Below are positions 14,016 to 21,125 of a stretch of DNA of 21,403 nt, one piece after another. The notes below the pieces were generated by a model. It ran no database searches and was not told the DNA's origin. It saw only the letters and a list, made by a program, of their open reading frames with translations. The translations under genes and the position numbers were made by a program. The DNA is taken from the NCBI GenBank assembly GCA_964353405.1, contig CAYGWJ010000219.1:1-21403 (forward strand), read 5' to 3'. Each line of letters opens with the position of its first letter. Position 1 is the stretch's first letter. The stretch comes from JBGLNJ01 sp964353405 (GTDB lineage: Bacteria > Chloroflexota > Anaerolineae > Fen-1058).

Positions 14016-15242
14016 CTAGTCTTGTTCAGATATGATTTTCTTGGCGCCCTCTAACAATTGACGGGTTCGCTCCGGCTCGGTTCCCTTTGATTCCAGGTAG
14101 CGTTCCAGTAATTCGAACGGCGAGAGGCCTTCCGGTGTTGCGCCGCCGAGCCGTGCGCGAGCTTGACGTTCCACGTCTTTGCTGATTGCGGCGACGTATC
14201 CCGCGCCTTTGAGCGCAGCCATGACGTCTTTCTCGCGCAGTTTTGACTCCTGATGCGCCCGAAGCTTGATGTTCACTCGCACGACGGCATCGGTCACGTC
14301 CGTGCGTGAGATTTCATCCAGCACCACTCGAGTGGGATCATCGGCGTCACGCGCATCGGCCCGGATGGTGATAAAGGGCCGCACTTGCATCGGAATGAAT
14401 TGCCAGTTCGTCTCGCCGCGCGCCAGCTCGACCCAACAAAAGCCTTTCGGGTCGCCCTCCTCGCCAAAGTCAATTCGCTCCAAACTGCCAGGATAAACGA
14501 TCGCCGGAGTCGCGCCGCCATTCAGCTCTTGATGCTTGTGAATGTGGCCGAGCGCCACGTAATCCCACACCGGATCGGCCAGCACACTCTTGAGCACCAC
14601 CACATCGCTGCCGATCATCACGCTGCGCTCCGAGCCGAACGTGGCGCCGCCGACGGTGAAATGTCCTGCCAACACGGATGGAATCGCCGGATCAAGTTCA
14701 GCGGCGAGCCCGTGCACCATGTCCCCGACAATGTCCGTGAGCGCGCGGTCGAGCTCTTCCAGGTTCTTGCCGCGATACTCTTGACGCGAGAGCAAACGCT
14801 GCCGCATGGGATACGGAACGCAAGCCACTTGCACCGGGCCTCGTTTCGTTTCGATGCGGTGCATTTCGTCGCGCCAGCCGACCGTCACATTCGGCACCGC
14901 CAGCGTGCGAAAGATGTCGAGGCTGGTGGCTTTCTTTTCCATGGCCGGCAAGTCGTGATTACCCACGAGCAGAATCGTCGGCACGCCCGCATTCGACAGC
15001 CGCTTGATGCGGCGGGCAAACTCGCGTTGATAGGTGGGGTTGGGGTCACGCGTCTTGAAGGCGTCGCCCGCAAAAATGACGAGGTCGACGTCGTGCGCAA
15101 GGCCGTACTCGATGACCTCGTCAAAGCGGCGAAGAAAATCGAGCACGCGCCCGTGGATGCCGGTGGCAGGATCAATGCGGCCATAGTTTTCCATGCCGAT
15201 GTGAAGATCGGCCAGATGCAACATGCGGATCGGTTCGGTCAT
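14016..15242 (-). CDS. sbcD: SbcD/Mre11-type DNA exonuclease subunit
   Basis: Metal-dependent phosphoesterase of the SbcCD complex, which degrades DNA ends and opens hairpins. The five metal-site motifs are visible: LADLHIG (D12, H14), VIFAGDAF, LLVGNHDLP, LAGHFT and ALGHIHKH. A capping domain follows (about 280-400), and the tail LERYLESKGTEPERTRQLLEGAKKII probably contacts the SbcC coiled coil. ATG at 15242 was chosen over TTG at 15248 because GGTGAG sits at the right distance. Of 408 residues, the length is typical. Its partner sbcC lies 2.8 kb downstream on the same strand, separated by the exporter and the repeat cassette; normally the two genes adjoin. Confidence 0.95.
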   Translation of the reverse strand: MTEPIRMLHLADLHIGMENYGRIDPATGIHGRVLDFLRRFDEVIEYGLAHDVDLVIFAGDAFKTRDPNPTYQREFARRIKRLSNAGVPTILLVGNHDLPAMEKKATSLDIFRTLAVPNVTVGWRDEMHRIETKRGPVQVACVPYPMRQRLLSRQEYRGKNLEELDRALTDIVGDMVHGLAAELDPAIPSVLAGHFTVGGATFGSERSVMIGSDVVVLKSVLADPVWDYVALGHIHKHQELNGGATPAIVYPGSLERIDFGEEGDPKGFCWVELARGETNWQFIPMQVRPFITIRADARDADDPTRVVLDEISRTDVTDAVVRVNIKLRAHQESKLREKDVMAALKGAGYVAAISKDVERQARARLGGATPEGLSPFELLERYLESKGTEPERTRQLLEGAKKIISEQD

Positions 15243-15292
15243 AGACAACTCACCCGCGAATGGGTCGAATATCTAGCGCGCGCAAGTGACAC

Positions 15293-16333
15293 TCAAGCCA
15301 CCCAGTCCATGATGACCTTGCCCGAATTGCCAGAGCGCATGACTTGAAAGGCTTGATCAAATTCAGTGTAGTGAAACTTGTGCGTGATGACCGGGCTTAT
15401 ATCCAATCCGGTTTGAAGCATGGCTTGCATCATATACCAGGTTTCATACATCTCACGACCATAGATTCCTTTGAGGGTGAGCATGTTAAAGATCACCGTG
15501 TTCCAGTCAATCGCCAAATCACCCGAAGGAATCCCCAGCAAGGCTATCTTGGCTCCGTGGCACATATTGGCCAGCATATCCTTAAAGGCTTCGCCGCTGC
15601 CCGACATCTCGAGCCCGACGTCAAAGCCTTCCTTCATCCCCAGTTCCTTCTGAACTTGCGCCAGGCTTTTCTCCTTGACGTTCAGCGCAACGGTAGCTCC
15701 CATTTTCTTTGCCAGTTCGAGGCGGTACGGATTCATGTCCGTCGTGACGATATAGCGCGCTCCAGCGTGTTGGGCAATCGCCGTTGCCATAAGCCCGATG
15801 GGGCCAGCGCCCGTAATCAACACATCCTCCCCCAAGACCGGGAATGACAGAGTGGTATGGGTGGCATTACCGAAAGGGTCGAAAATGCTCAACAGATCCA
15901 TGGGGATTCTCGGATCGGCGTGCCAGACGTTCGTGATCGGAATGATAAGATACTCGGCAAATGCGCCGGGTCGGTTCACGCCAACCCCTTGGGTGTCTTT
16001 ACACAGATGGCGACGACCCGCCAGACAATTGCGACACCTTCCGCAGACAATATGCCCTTCGCCGGACACCCTGTCTCCAATTTCGAGATCATGCACATTG
16101 CTGCCCATCGCGGCGACGACGCCGACAAACTCGTGGCCCACCACCATGGGTACCGGTATTGTTTTCTGCGACCAGGCATCCCAATTCCAGATGTGGACAT
16201 CTGTGCCGCAAATGGCTGTTTTATGGACTCGGATCAAGACGTCATTGACTCCAGGCTCGGGAACCGGCGCGTCCTCCAACCACAAACCAGGCTGCCGATA
16301 CTTTTTGACCAGGGCTTTCATCGTCTTTTCCAT
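15293..16333 (-). CDS. tdh: L-threonine 3-dehydrogenase
   Basis: Zinc- and NAD-dependent medium-chain dehydrogenase that oxidises threonine to 2-amino-3-ketobutyrate, the first step toward glycine. Match to the family is close throughout: KTAICGTDVHIWNWDAWSQ (catalytic Zn Cys), VVGHEFVG (His/Glu), the structural Zn set CGRCRNCLAGRRHLC, GVGVNRPGAFAEY, SIFDPFGNATHT and the Rossmann VLITGAGPIGLMATAIAQHAG. The end is SGKVIMDW. At 346 residues it is the usual size. ATG at 16333 was preferred because GGGAGGT lies 10 bases upstream; MKAL at 16321 is the alternative. The partner 2-amino-3-ketobutyrate ligase (kbl) is not in the window. The sbcD gene lies 50 bases downstream on the same strand and may share its transcript. 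Confidence 0.95.
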   Translation of the reverse strand: MEKTMKALVKKYRQPGLWLEDAPVPEPGVNDVLIRVHKTAICGTDVHIWNWDAWSQKTIPVPMVVGHEFVGVVAAMGSNVHDLEIGDRVSGEGHIVCGRCRNCLAGRRHLCKDTQGVGVNRPGAFAEYLIIPITNVWHADPRIPMDLLSIFDPFGNATHTTLSFPVLGEDVLITGAGPIGLMATAIAQHAGARYIVTTDMNPYRLELAKKMGATVALNVKEKSLAQVQKELGMKEGFDVGLEMSGSGEAFKDMLANMCHGAKIALLGIPSGDLAIDWNTVIFNMLTLKGIYGREMYETWYMMQAMLQTGLDISPVITHKFHYTEFDQAFQVMRSGNSGKVIMDWVA

Positions 16334-16514
16334 GCTCTGAATGACCTCCCTTGCGAAGGATTTGAACACCGGAATCTTTCGGCCTTGTCAGTGTACGAGG
16401 GAAACGCCAGATCGAACAAAGTGCAAGCCGATTGGCGTGACGTTTGGCCGAAAGCCTATTGTAGTACGGAATACGCAGGTTGCAACACGCGCCGCAACGC
16501 GCGCCTCATCACGT

Positions 16515-16544
16515 TTCACGCATCGCGTTTCACTGTGCTATAAT
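16515..16544 (+). promoter_or_regulatory. Extended -10 promoter of the DNA methyltransferase gene
   Basis: A perfect TATAAT (16539-16544) is preceded by TG-C (extended -10) and, 18 bases upstream, by a weak TTCACG (16515-16520). The start codon is 24 bases downstream, with GAGGT as ribosome binding site (16558-16562). The 16334-16514 part of the interval shows no gene. Confidence 0.55.
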
Positions 16545-16567
16545 CTCGTCAACGAGTGAGGTGCCCC

Positions 16568-18385
16568 ATGCCCGACTTGTTCGCCGGCACAGCTTTCGAG
16601 CGCGCGATGCCCACCGAGGAACGCCGCCGCTGGGGACGATTCTACACCGCCCCGGTCGGCGTTGACCTTGTGCTGCGGCTATGCTTGCGGCAAGCCTCCG
16701 ACCGTGTGCTCGATCCCAGTTGTGGCGCGGGCGTGTTCCTCTCTCGCGCGGCAGCACTCAAGCATAGCCTTGACCCAACGCGCGATGCGATAACGTTGGG
16801 TCAAGAACTCTGGGGGGTCGAAGTGGATCGAGATGCCGCCGCTCAAGCTGCGCAGAACTTGGGCGCACAGGGCATCGCGGCGCGCATCGTCCCCGCCGAC
16901 TTTTTCAATCTCAACGCAGACGACCTGCCCCTCTTTGATTGCATCGTGGGCAATCCGCCCTACACGCGGCAAGAGTGGCTGCGCGAGCTTGCTCCCGCCG
17001 GAGACAAGTCCGCGCTCATTGGGCGCGCCCTCGGTCAAGGCTCCCTTTTAGAGGGCGGCGCAAGGACGCTCACCCGGCGCGCGGGTCTCCACGCCTACTT
17101 TTTCGTACATGCCGCGCGCTTTCTGCGCGAGGGCGGGCGATTGGGCTTTGTCGCTTCTAACTCGTGGCTCGACGTGGATTATGGCGCGGGCCTGCAAACA
17201 TTCTTTCTGAATAACTTTCGCATCCTCGCCGTCGTCGAATCGCAAGTGGAGCGCTGGTTCGCCGACGCGAGCATCAACACCTGCCTGGTGATTCTGGAAC
17301 GCTGCGCCGACTCGGCGGCGCGCGACGACCACGTGGCCCGCTTTGTCCAGTTGCATCGCTCGCTCAACGAGAGCCTCTCGCTGGATGATCTGACCGCGCA
17401 ATTTTTGCATGGCGCGGGTGATGACCATGTGCGCGTGCGGGCGATTCAGCAAAGCAACCTGCGCGAGCGGCAACCCGTGTTCGGCGCAACGGCGAGCCGC
17501 GCGCGCCGGTGGGGCGCGCTGCTCCGCGCGCCGCAGGTCTACCTCGACACGCTCGACCGGAACCGGGACCGGCTCGTGCCGCTCAGGTCTTTTGCGCGCA
17601 TCCGGCGCGGATTCACGACCGGCGCGAACGAGTTCTTTTACCTCGACCGGGCGGCCTTGGCCGAGTGGAACGTTGAGCCCGAGTTCTTGCGTCCGCTGGT
17701 CAAATCGCCGCGCGATTGCGCAGGACGGATCATTGATCCGCTCCGACTGCCTTACCAGGTGTTCGTCGTTCATCGCGGCAAGCGTCTGCTTGCGGGGACG
17801 AATGCGCTGCGCTACATCGAGTGGGGCGAGTCGCGCGGATTTCACACGCGGCCCACCTGCATCACGCGCGAACGCTGGTACGACATCGGCGAAAAGCCTC
17901 CTGCTCATTTGGCGTGGTTCAAAGGAGTGTGGACGCGCCACTTTTGCCCGCTCCTGCCGGACGCAGGCATTGCGCTTGACCAGCAGCTGTATGGCCTCGA
18001 GTTGCACGAGCCGGCGCTTGGCAAGGTCTTGGCCGCGCTGTTGAACTCGACGTGGACGGCATTGTGTGCGGAACTCGGCGGGCGCGTCAACTTGGGCGAG
18101 GGCATTCTTTGGCTGGCAGCCTACGAGGTGGGCCAGTTGCCACTGCCTGACCCGGCGCACATCACCGACGCACAAGCTTCAGCGCTCGAGTCCATGTTCA
18201 ATACACTCGCGGCCCGGCCCGTGCTGCCCATTGCGGAAGAGATGACGCAGCCTGACCACCGCACTTGCGACGAGAGGGTGTTCGATTTACTGGAGCTGGA
18301 CGGCGCGGCCCGGCGAGCAATTCGTGCAGCCGTGGTAGAATTGGCCCAAGCGCGACTGACGAGAGCGAGGAGCGTGGAGCGTTGA
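16568..18385 (+). CDS. N6-adenine DNA methyltransferase (TaqI/Eco57I-like)
   Basis: Transfers methyl from S-adenosylmethionine to adenine in a specific DNA site. GRFYTAPVGVDLVLRL precedes motif I (DPSCGAGVFL, 49-58). The acidic loop region is ELWGVEVDRDA and the catalytic motif IV is NPPY (129-132), the N6-adenine form. HAYFFVHAARFLREGGRLGFVASNSWL follows. The C-terminal target-recognition half has the family block RRGFTTGANEFFYLD. ATG at 16568 has GAGGT 5 bases upstream. Of 605 residues, all look like methyltransferase; no nuclease motif is seen and no restriction gene adjoins. It may be an orphan regulatory or self-protecting methylase. The nth gene overlaps its stop by four bases (TTGA), so the two are probably translationally coupled. 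Confidence 0.92.
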   Translation: MPDLFAGTAFERAMPTEERRRWGRFYTAPVGVDLVLRLCLRQASDRVLDPSCGAGVFLSRAAALKHSLDPTRDAITLGQELWGVEVDRDAAAQAAQNLGAQGIAARIVPADFFNLNADDLPLFDCIVGNPPYTRQEWLRELAPAGDKSALIGRALGQGSLLEGGARTLTRRAGLHAYFFVHAARFLREGGRLGFVASNSWLDVDYGAGLQTFFLNNFRILAVVESQVERWFADASINTCLVILERCADSAARDDHVARFVQLHRSLNESLSLDDLTAQFLHGAGDDHVRVRAIQQSNLRERQPVFGATASRARRWGALLRAPQVYLDTLDRNRDRLVPLRSFARIRRGFTTGANEFFYLDRAALAEWNVEPEFLRPLVKSPRDCAGRIIDPLRLPYQVFVVHRGKRLLAGTNALRYIEWGESRGFHTRPTCITRERWYDIGEKPPAHLAWFKGVWTRHFCPLLPDAGIALDQQLYGLELHEPALGKVLAALLNSTWTALCAELGGRVNLGEGILWLAAYEVGQLPLPDPAHITDAQASALESMFNTLAARPVLPIAEEMTQPDHRTCDERVFDLLELDGAARRAIRAAVVELAQARLTRARSVER

Positions 18386-19089
18386 GAGTGGACAGTAGAG
18401 CGAAGGTGAGAGCAATTATCAAGATACTGCTCAAGACCTACGGCGAGCCGGAGCATTCGCCGCTGGACGCTGTGAGCGAGCTGGTCTGCACGATCCTTTC
18501 GCAGAACACGAATGACAACAATCGCGACCGGGCGTACACCGCGCTACGCGCCAAATTCCCAACCTGGGAGCAAGTGCGTGACGCGCCCGCGAGCCAAGTC
18601 ATCGCCGCAATCCGACCGGCCGGGCTGGCGAATCAAAAAGGTCCGCGCATCCAAAAGGTGCTCCGCCGCATCACCGAACTGAATCCCGGCCAGCCGCTCA
18701 ATATTGATTTTCTGGCCGATCTGCCGGTGGACGAGGCCAAGCTTTGGCTCACGTCTCTCAAGGGTGTAGGGCCCAAGACGGCGGCCATCGTGCTGCTGTT
18801 CTCGCTCAACCGCCCGGCCTTCCCGGTGGACACGCACGTCCATCGCGTGACGACCCGACTGGGGCTGATCCCGGACGGCACGACCGCCGAGAAAGCGCAC
18901 GACCTGCTCGAAGCGCTCGTGCCGCCCGAAGGGTATTATGCGTTTCATCTCAACGTCATCGCGCATGGGCGAGCCGTGTGCAAGGCGCAGCGGCCCAGGT
19001 GTGAGACGTGTCCGCTGCAAAAGCACTGCGATTATTTTACCCAGCGCCCAAGTGAAAGCACACTTTCGTATACAAGCCAGGTCCGATAG
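18382..19089 (+). CDS. nth: Endonuclease III-family DNA glycosylase/AP lyase
   Basis: Removes oxidised pyrimidines and nicks the abasic site in base-excision repair. The 235-residue protein has the DNA-facing ILSQNTNDNNRDRAY, the helix-hairpin-helix LTSLKGVGPKTAAIVL with the catalytic Lys in GPKTA, the catalytic Asp in FPVDTHVHRV, and a perfect iron-sulphur ligand set C-x6-C-x2-C-x5-C (CKAQRPRCETCPLQKHC). The frame runs far upstream inside the methyltransferase gene, so the start is chosen at TTG 18382 (AGGAG 8 bases upstream, overlapping the stop). GTG at 18388 or 18406 is also possible. Its place behind a methyltransferase is unusual, but no G:T-mismatch role is implied since the partner methylates adenine. 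Confidence 0.93.
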   Translation: MRVDSRAKVRAIIKILLKTYGEPEHSPLDAVSELVCTILSQNTNDNNRDRAYTALRAKFPTWEQVRDAPASQVIAAIRPAGLANQKGPRIQKVLRRITELNPGQPLNIDFLADLPVDEAKLWLTSLKGVGPKTAAIVLLFSLNRPAFPVDTHVHRVTTRLGLIPDGTTAEKAHDLLEALVPPEGYYAFHLNVIAHGRAVCKAQRPRCETCPLQKHCDYFTQRPSESTLSYTSQVR

Positions 19090-19108
19090 GCGACGAGAGG
19101 CGCACGCT

Positions 19109-19786
19109 ATGCAATCAGTTCTTCGCAACAGGCGACCCAAAAACAAGGCAAGCGCAAAACCCAAAGCCAAAAGATTCCCTCTTTTGATCTATCACCGCTA
19201 TCATCAGGTTCAGCGCAGCCTGAGCTTCGGGTTGGTTATGCTGGGTATGGTGCTGGCCGTCTCGGCAGTGTTGTTGCGCGCCATCCGGCCGGGCGCGGTC
19301 AGCGGCGACGTGTGGCTATTGTTCTGGATCGGCGCGGTCATCACAGTCTATGGGCTGACCCGTTTCCTGTTGACGTGGGCCATCAGCCGCGCAGCCTACG
19401 TGCAGTGCACGCCGCGCAACGTCAAGATTCAGACGCCGTTCGTGCCGGTGGTCTTTTCGTACAAGCGCATCACAGGCTCGCGGCCAACCAATTTGCGCGA
19501 TGTGTTCCCGCCCGAAAAACAAAAAGGCGCGCGCCGCAAGATGCTGGAAAAAGTGTGGGGGCAGACGGTGATCGTCGTGGATCTCAAAGGTTACCCAATG
19601 TCCAAGTCGTTCTTGCGAACGATGCTGGGGCCCTACTTGCTGACCCCTCGAGGCGCCGGGTTTGTGTTCCTGGTGCAAGACTGGATGGGGCTGAGCCGGC
19701 AGCTATCCGACTATCAAGAGCAGTGGCGCGCACGAACGAGCAAAAGCGTGCCCCCGGCTCAGCCAGGGTTCTACGGCAAGCGTTAG
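19109..19786 (+). CDS. Two-helix membrane protein with possible PH-like cytoplasmic domain (225 aa)
   Basis: Unknown function. ATG at 19109 is preceded by GAGAGG at 8 bases; the frame extends upstream but there overlaps nth. A very basic N-terminus (NRRPKNKASAKPKAKR) is followed by two membrane helices (about 39-59, SFGLVMLGMVLAVSAVLL; about 69-94, VWLLFWIGAVITVYGLTRFL). A soluble C-terminal domain of beta character comes next (AYVQCTPRNVKIQTPFVPVVFSYKRI ... QTVIVVDLKG ... GFVFLVQDW). Two helices then such a domain recall bacterial PH-domain proteins, but this is resemblance only. It starts 19 bases after nth and ends just before the convergent rplL terminator. Confidence 0.75.
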   Translation: MQSVLRNRRPKNKASAKPKAKRFPLLIYHRYHQVQRSLSFGLVMLGMVLAVSAVLLRAIRPGAVSGDVWLLFWIGAVITVYGLTRFLLTWAISRAAYVQCTPRNVKIQTPFVPVVFSYKRITGSRPTNLRDVFPPEKQKGARRKMLEKVWGQTVIVVDLKGYPMSKSFLRTMLGPYLLTPRGAGFVFLVQDWMGLSRQLSDYQEQWRARTSKSVPPAQPGFYGKR

Positions 19787-19811
19787 CCAGGGCAAATCGC
19801 GAATATCAAAA

Positions 19812-19831
19812 GGCCGCTCTCGCGAGCGGCC
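19812..19831 (-). terminator. Intrinsic terminator of the ribosomal operon
   Basis: Stem GGCCGCTC/GAGCGGCC with loop TCGC, followed on the minus strand by TTTTG. It lies about 60 bases beyond the rplL stop, so it ends the leftward operon, and it can also face transcription from the membrane-protein gene. Confidence 0.8.
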
Positions 19832-19889
19832 CTTGTGTGTCTCATGGGCCGGGGCGCTGCACGCAACGCCCTTACGCCCATCGTCAGGC

Positions 19890-20273
19890 TTATTCGATGA
19901 CGACGGCCGCGCCGGCGGCCTCGAGCTTGGCCTTGGCTTCGTTGGCCGCGTCCTTGCTGACGCCCTGCAGCACGGGCTGCGGAGCCGTGTCCACCAGTTC
20001 CTTGGCCTCCTTGAGGCCCAGGCTGCTGACGATCTGGCGCACAGCCTTGATGACTTCGATCTTCTTTTCGCCGGCGGCCTTGAGGACGACGTTGAATTCG
20101 GTCTTTTCCTCAACAGGAGCAGCGGCGGCCGCAGCTACGGCCGGCATCGCGGCCATCGCCATAGGAGCGGCGGCGGTCACGCCCAGTTTCGATTCCAACA
20201 GCTTGACAAGCTCAGCCGCCTCGAGCAGGCTCAGGGCGCTGATTTCTTCGACGAGTTTATTCAGGTCTGCCAT
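19890..20273 (-). CDS. rplL: 50S ribosomal protein L7/L12
   Basis: Stalk protein of the large ribosomal subunit that recruits translation factors. It is 127 residues: N-terminal dimer domain (MADLNKLVEEISALSLLEAAELVKLLE), Ala/Pro-rich hinge (AAPMAMAAMPAVAAAAAAP) and C-terminal domain (KTEFNVVLKAAGEKKIEVIKAVR ... GLKEAKELVDTAP) with the factor-binding face intact. ATG at 20273 has AAGGAA upstream. It begins 27 bases behind rplJ and is last in the operon, before a strong hairpin. rpoB, the usual next gene, is absent here. Confidence 0.98.
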   Translation of the reverse strand: MADLNKLVEEISALSLLEAAELVKLLESKLGVTAAAPMAMAAMPAVAAAAAAPVEEKTEFNVVLKAAGEKKIEVIKAVRQIVSSLGLKEAKELVDTAPQPVLQGVSKDAANEAKAKLEAAGAAVVIE

Positions 20274-20299
20274 TTTTGTGTTTCCTTTTCTGATTGATT

Positions 20300-20839
20300 T
20301 TACGCCGCACCTTCAGCGGCCTCGAGTTGATCTACACGCGCCTGGATGACGCGCACGATTTGCGCTACGGCGCTGTTGAGCACACCCGCCACCTTGCTGG
20401 CCGGAGCCTGGAGGGCGCCGAGCACCTGGCCCATGACGACCGGCTTGGGCGGCAACTCACTCAACGCCTTGACGCCCGCCTTGTCAATCACGCGGTTGCC
20501 CAACACCGCGCCCTTGACCGTCATGATCTTGGATTCTTCGGCAAAGTCGAGCATGACCTTGGCCACGGTGGGCGGATTGTCAAAGCAAAAGCCCATCGCC
20601 GTGGGGCCTTGGAGCATTTCTTCAGGCACGGGCAGGCCCGTGTCTTTCATCGCCCGAGCGATGAGCGTGTTCTTGGTAATGTGAAACTCGCCTTTCGCAT
20701 CGCGCACCTTGGTCCGCAAGCGATAGACATCCTTGGTCAAAACGCCGCGATAATTCACCAGGATCACCGCCTGGCTCTGCTTCAGCCATTCCGCGTATTG
20801 CTCGACCAGTTCACCTTTGCGCTGCTTGGTAATTGCCAA
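20300..20839 (-). CDS. rplJ: 50S ribosomal protein L10
   Basis: Base of the L7/L12 stalk, binding 23S rRNA and carrying the L7/L12 dimers; the complex also binds its own mRNA leader. The 179 residues include AITKQRKGELVEQYAEWLKQSQAVILVNYRGV, VRDAKGEFHITKNTLIARA and GPTAMGFCF, all family features, with a helical C-terminal tail (VAGVLNSAVAQIVRVIQA) for L7/L12. The start is TTG at 20839, supported by a very strong AGGAGGT site; no ATG is available. The structured L10 leader lies just upstream. Confidence 0.97.
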   Translation of the reverse strand: MAITKQRKGELVEQYAEWLKQSQAVILVNYRGVLTKDVYRLRTKVRDAKGEFHITKNTLIARAMKDTGLPVPEEMLQGPTAMGFCFDNPPTVAKVMLDFAEESKIMTVKGAVLGNRVIDKAGVKALSELPPKPVVMGQVLGALQAPASKVAGVLNSAVAQIVRVIQARVDQLEAAEGAA

Positions 20840-20865
20840 TTTACTTTCACCTCCTTTCGTCCTGC

Positions 20866-20889
20866 TTGCGCCCCCGGCTGGGGACGCAA
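20866..20889 (-). promoter_or_regulatory. Hairpin just ahead of the rplJ ribosome binding site
   Basis: On the minus strand TTGCGTCCCC-AGCC-GGGGGCGCAA forms a GC-rich stem with one G-T pair. It sits 10-15 bases before the AGGAGGT site of rplJ and follows the attenuator-like hairpin, so it may tune access to the start. Confidence 0.5.
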
Positions 20890-20895
20890 ACTTAA

Positions 20896-20929
20896 AGTCT
20901 TTGCCGCACGCGCAGTGAAGGCAAAGACT
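20896..20929 (-). terminator. Attenuator-like hairpin in the rplJ leader
   Basis: Ten-base perfect stem (AGTCTTTGCC / GGCAAAGACT) with a 14-base loop, followed on the minus strand by TTAAGTTT. In related leaders a terminator at this place is switched by L10(L12)4 binding; here the T-run is weak. Confidence 0.55.
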
Positions 20930-21040
20930 GGGACGCTCACAACACTAGGGGTTACGGCCTATTGCTGGGGATCATCTTTTGTCGCTTGCCTCGGCAGGTT
21001 TTATGTGGACAAAGCGCACTACCTGCTGTCTCTGGCTGCG
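20896..21040 (-). promoter_or_regulatory. Ribosomal protein L10 leader (autoregulatory mRNA element)
   Basis: On the minus strand between rplA and rplJ the leader contains AGAGACAGCAGGT (AGACAGCAGG at 21031-21022) and, about 24 bases later, CCTGCCGAGGC (CCTGCCGAGG at 20998-20989). These are the paired sequences and kink-turn of the known L10 leader family, which binds the L10-L7/L12 complex. The arms AGCAGGT and ACCTGC pair. Downstream hairpins at 20896-20929 and 20866-20889 lie before the strong rplJ ribosome binding site. Confidence 0.8.
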
Positions 21041-21070
21041 GATATTCAATTGTTGGAGCGTTCAATTGTT

Positions 21071-21120
21071 GGGGCGTTCCATTGAACGCCCCTATGTTGG
21101 GGCGTTCCATTGAACGCCCC
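21071..21120. repeat. Two tandem GGGGCGTTC hairpins after rplA
   Basis: GGGGCGTTC-CATT-GAACGCCCC occurs twice (21071-21092 and 21099-21120), with a degenerate partial copy (TTGGAGCGTTCAA) just to the left. Each is a 9-bp stem with a 4-base loop. They start right after the rplA stop and could terminate part of its transcript. They look like dispersed palindromes. Confidence 0.8.
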
Positions 21121-21125
21121 TACGA

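Noticed and set aside
13182..14054. 290-residue plus-strand frame
   Set aside because: Antisense to the ABC exporter's membrane domain, with a Gln/His/Arg composition typical of shadow frames.
14385..15347. 320-residue plus-strand frame
   Set aside because: Antisense to sbcD, whose metal motifs are certain.
17048..18175. 375-residue minus-strand frame
   Set aside because: Antisense to the DNA methyltransferase, Arg/Ala-rich, no motif.
18382..19089. G:T mismatch glycosylase partner of the methyltransferase
   Set aside because: The methyltransferase motif NPPY marks adenine methylation, which makes no G:T mismatches, and the glycosylase keeps the ordinary endonuclease III catalytic Lys and Asp.
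19787..19889. rpoB, which usually follows rplL
   Set aside because: Only a terminator hairpin and then a convergent membrane-protein gene are present, so the operon ends at rplL.
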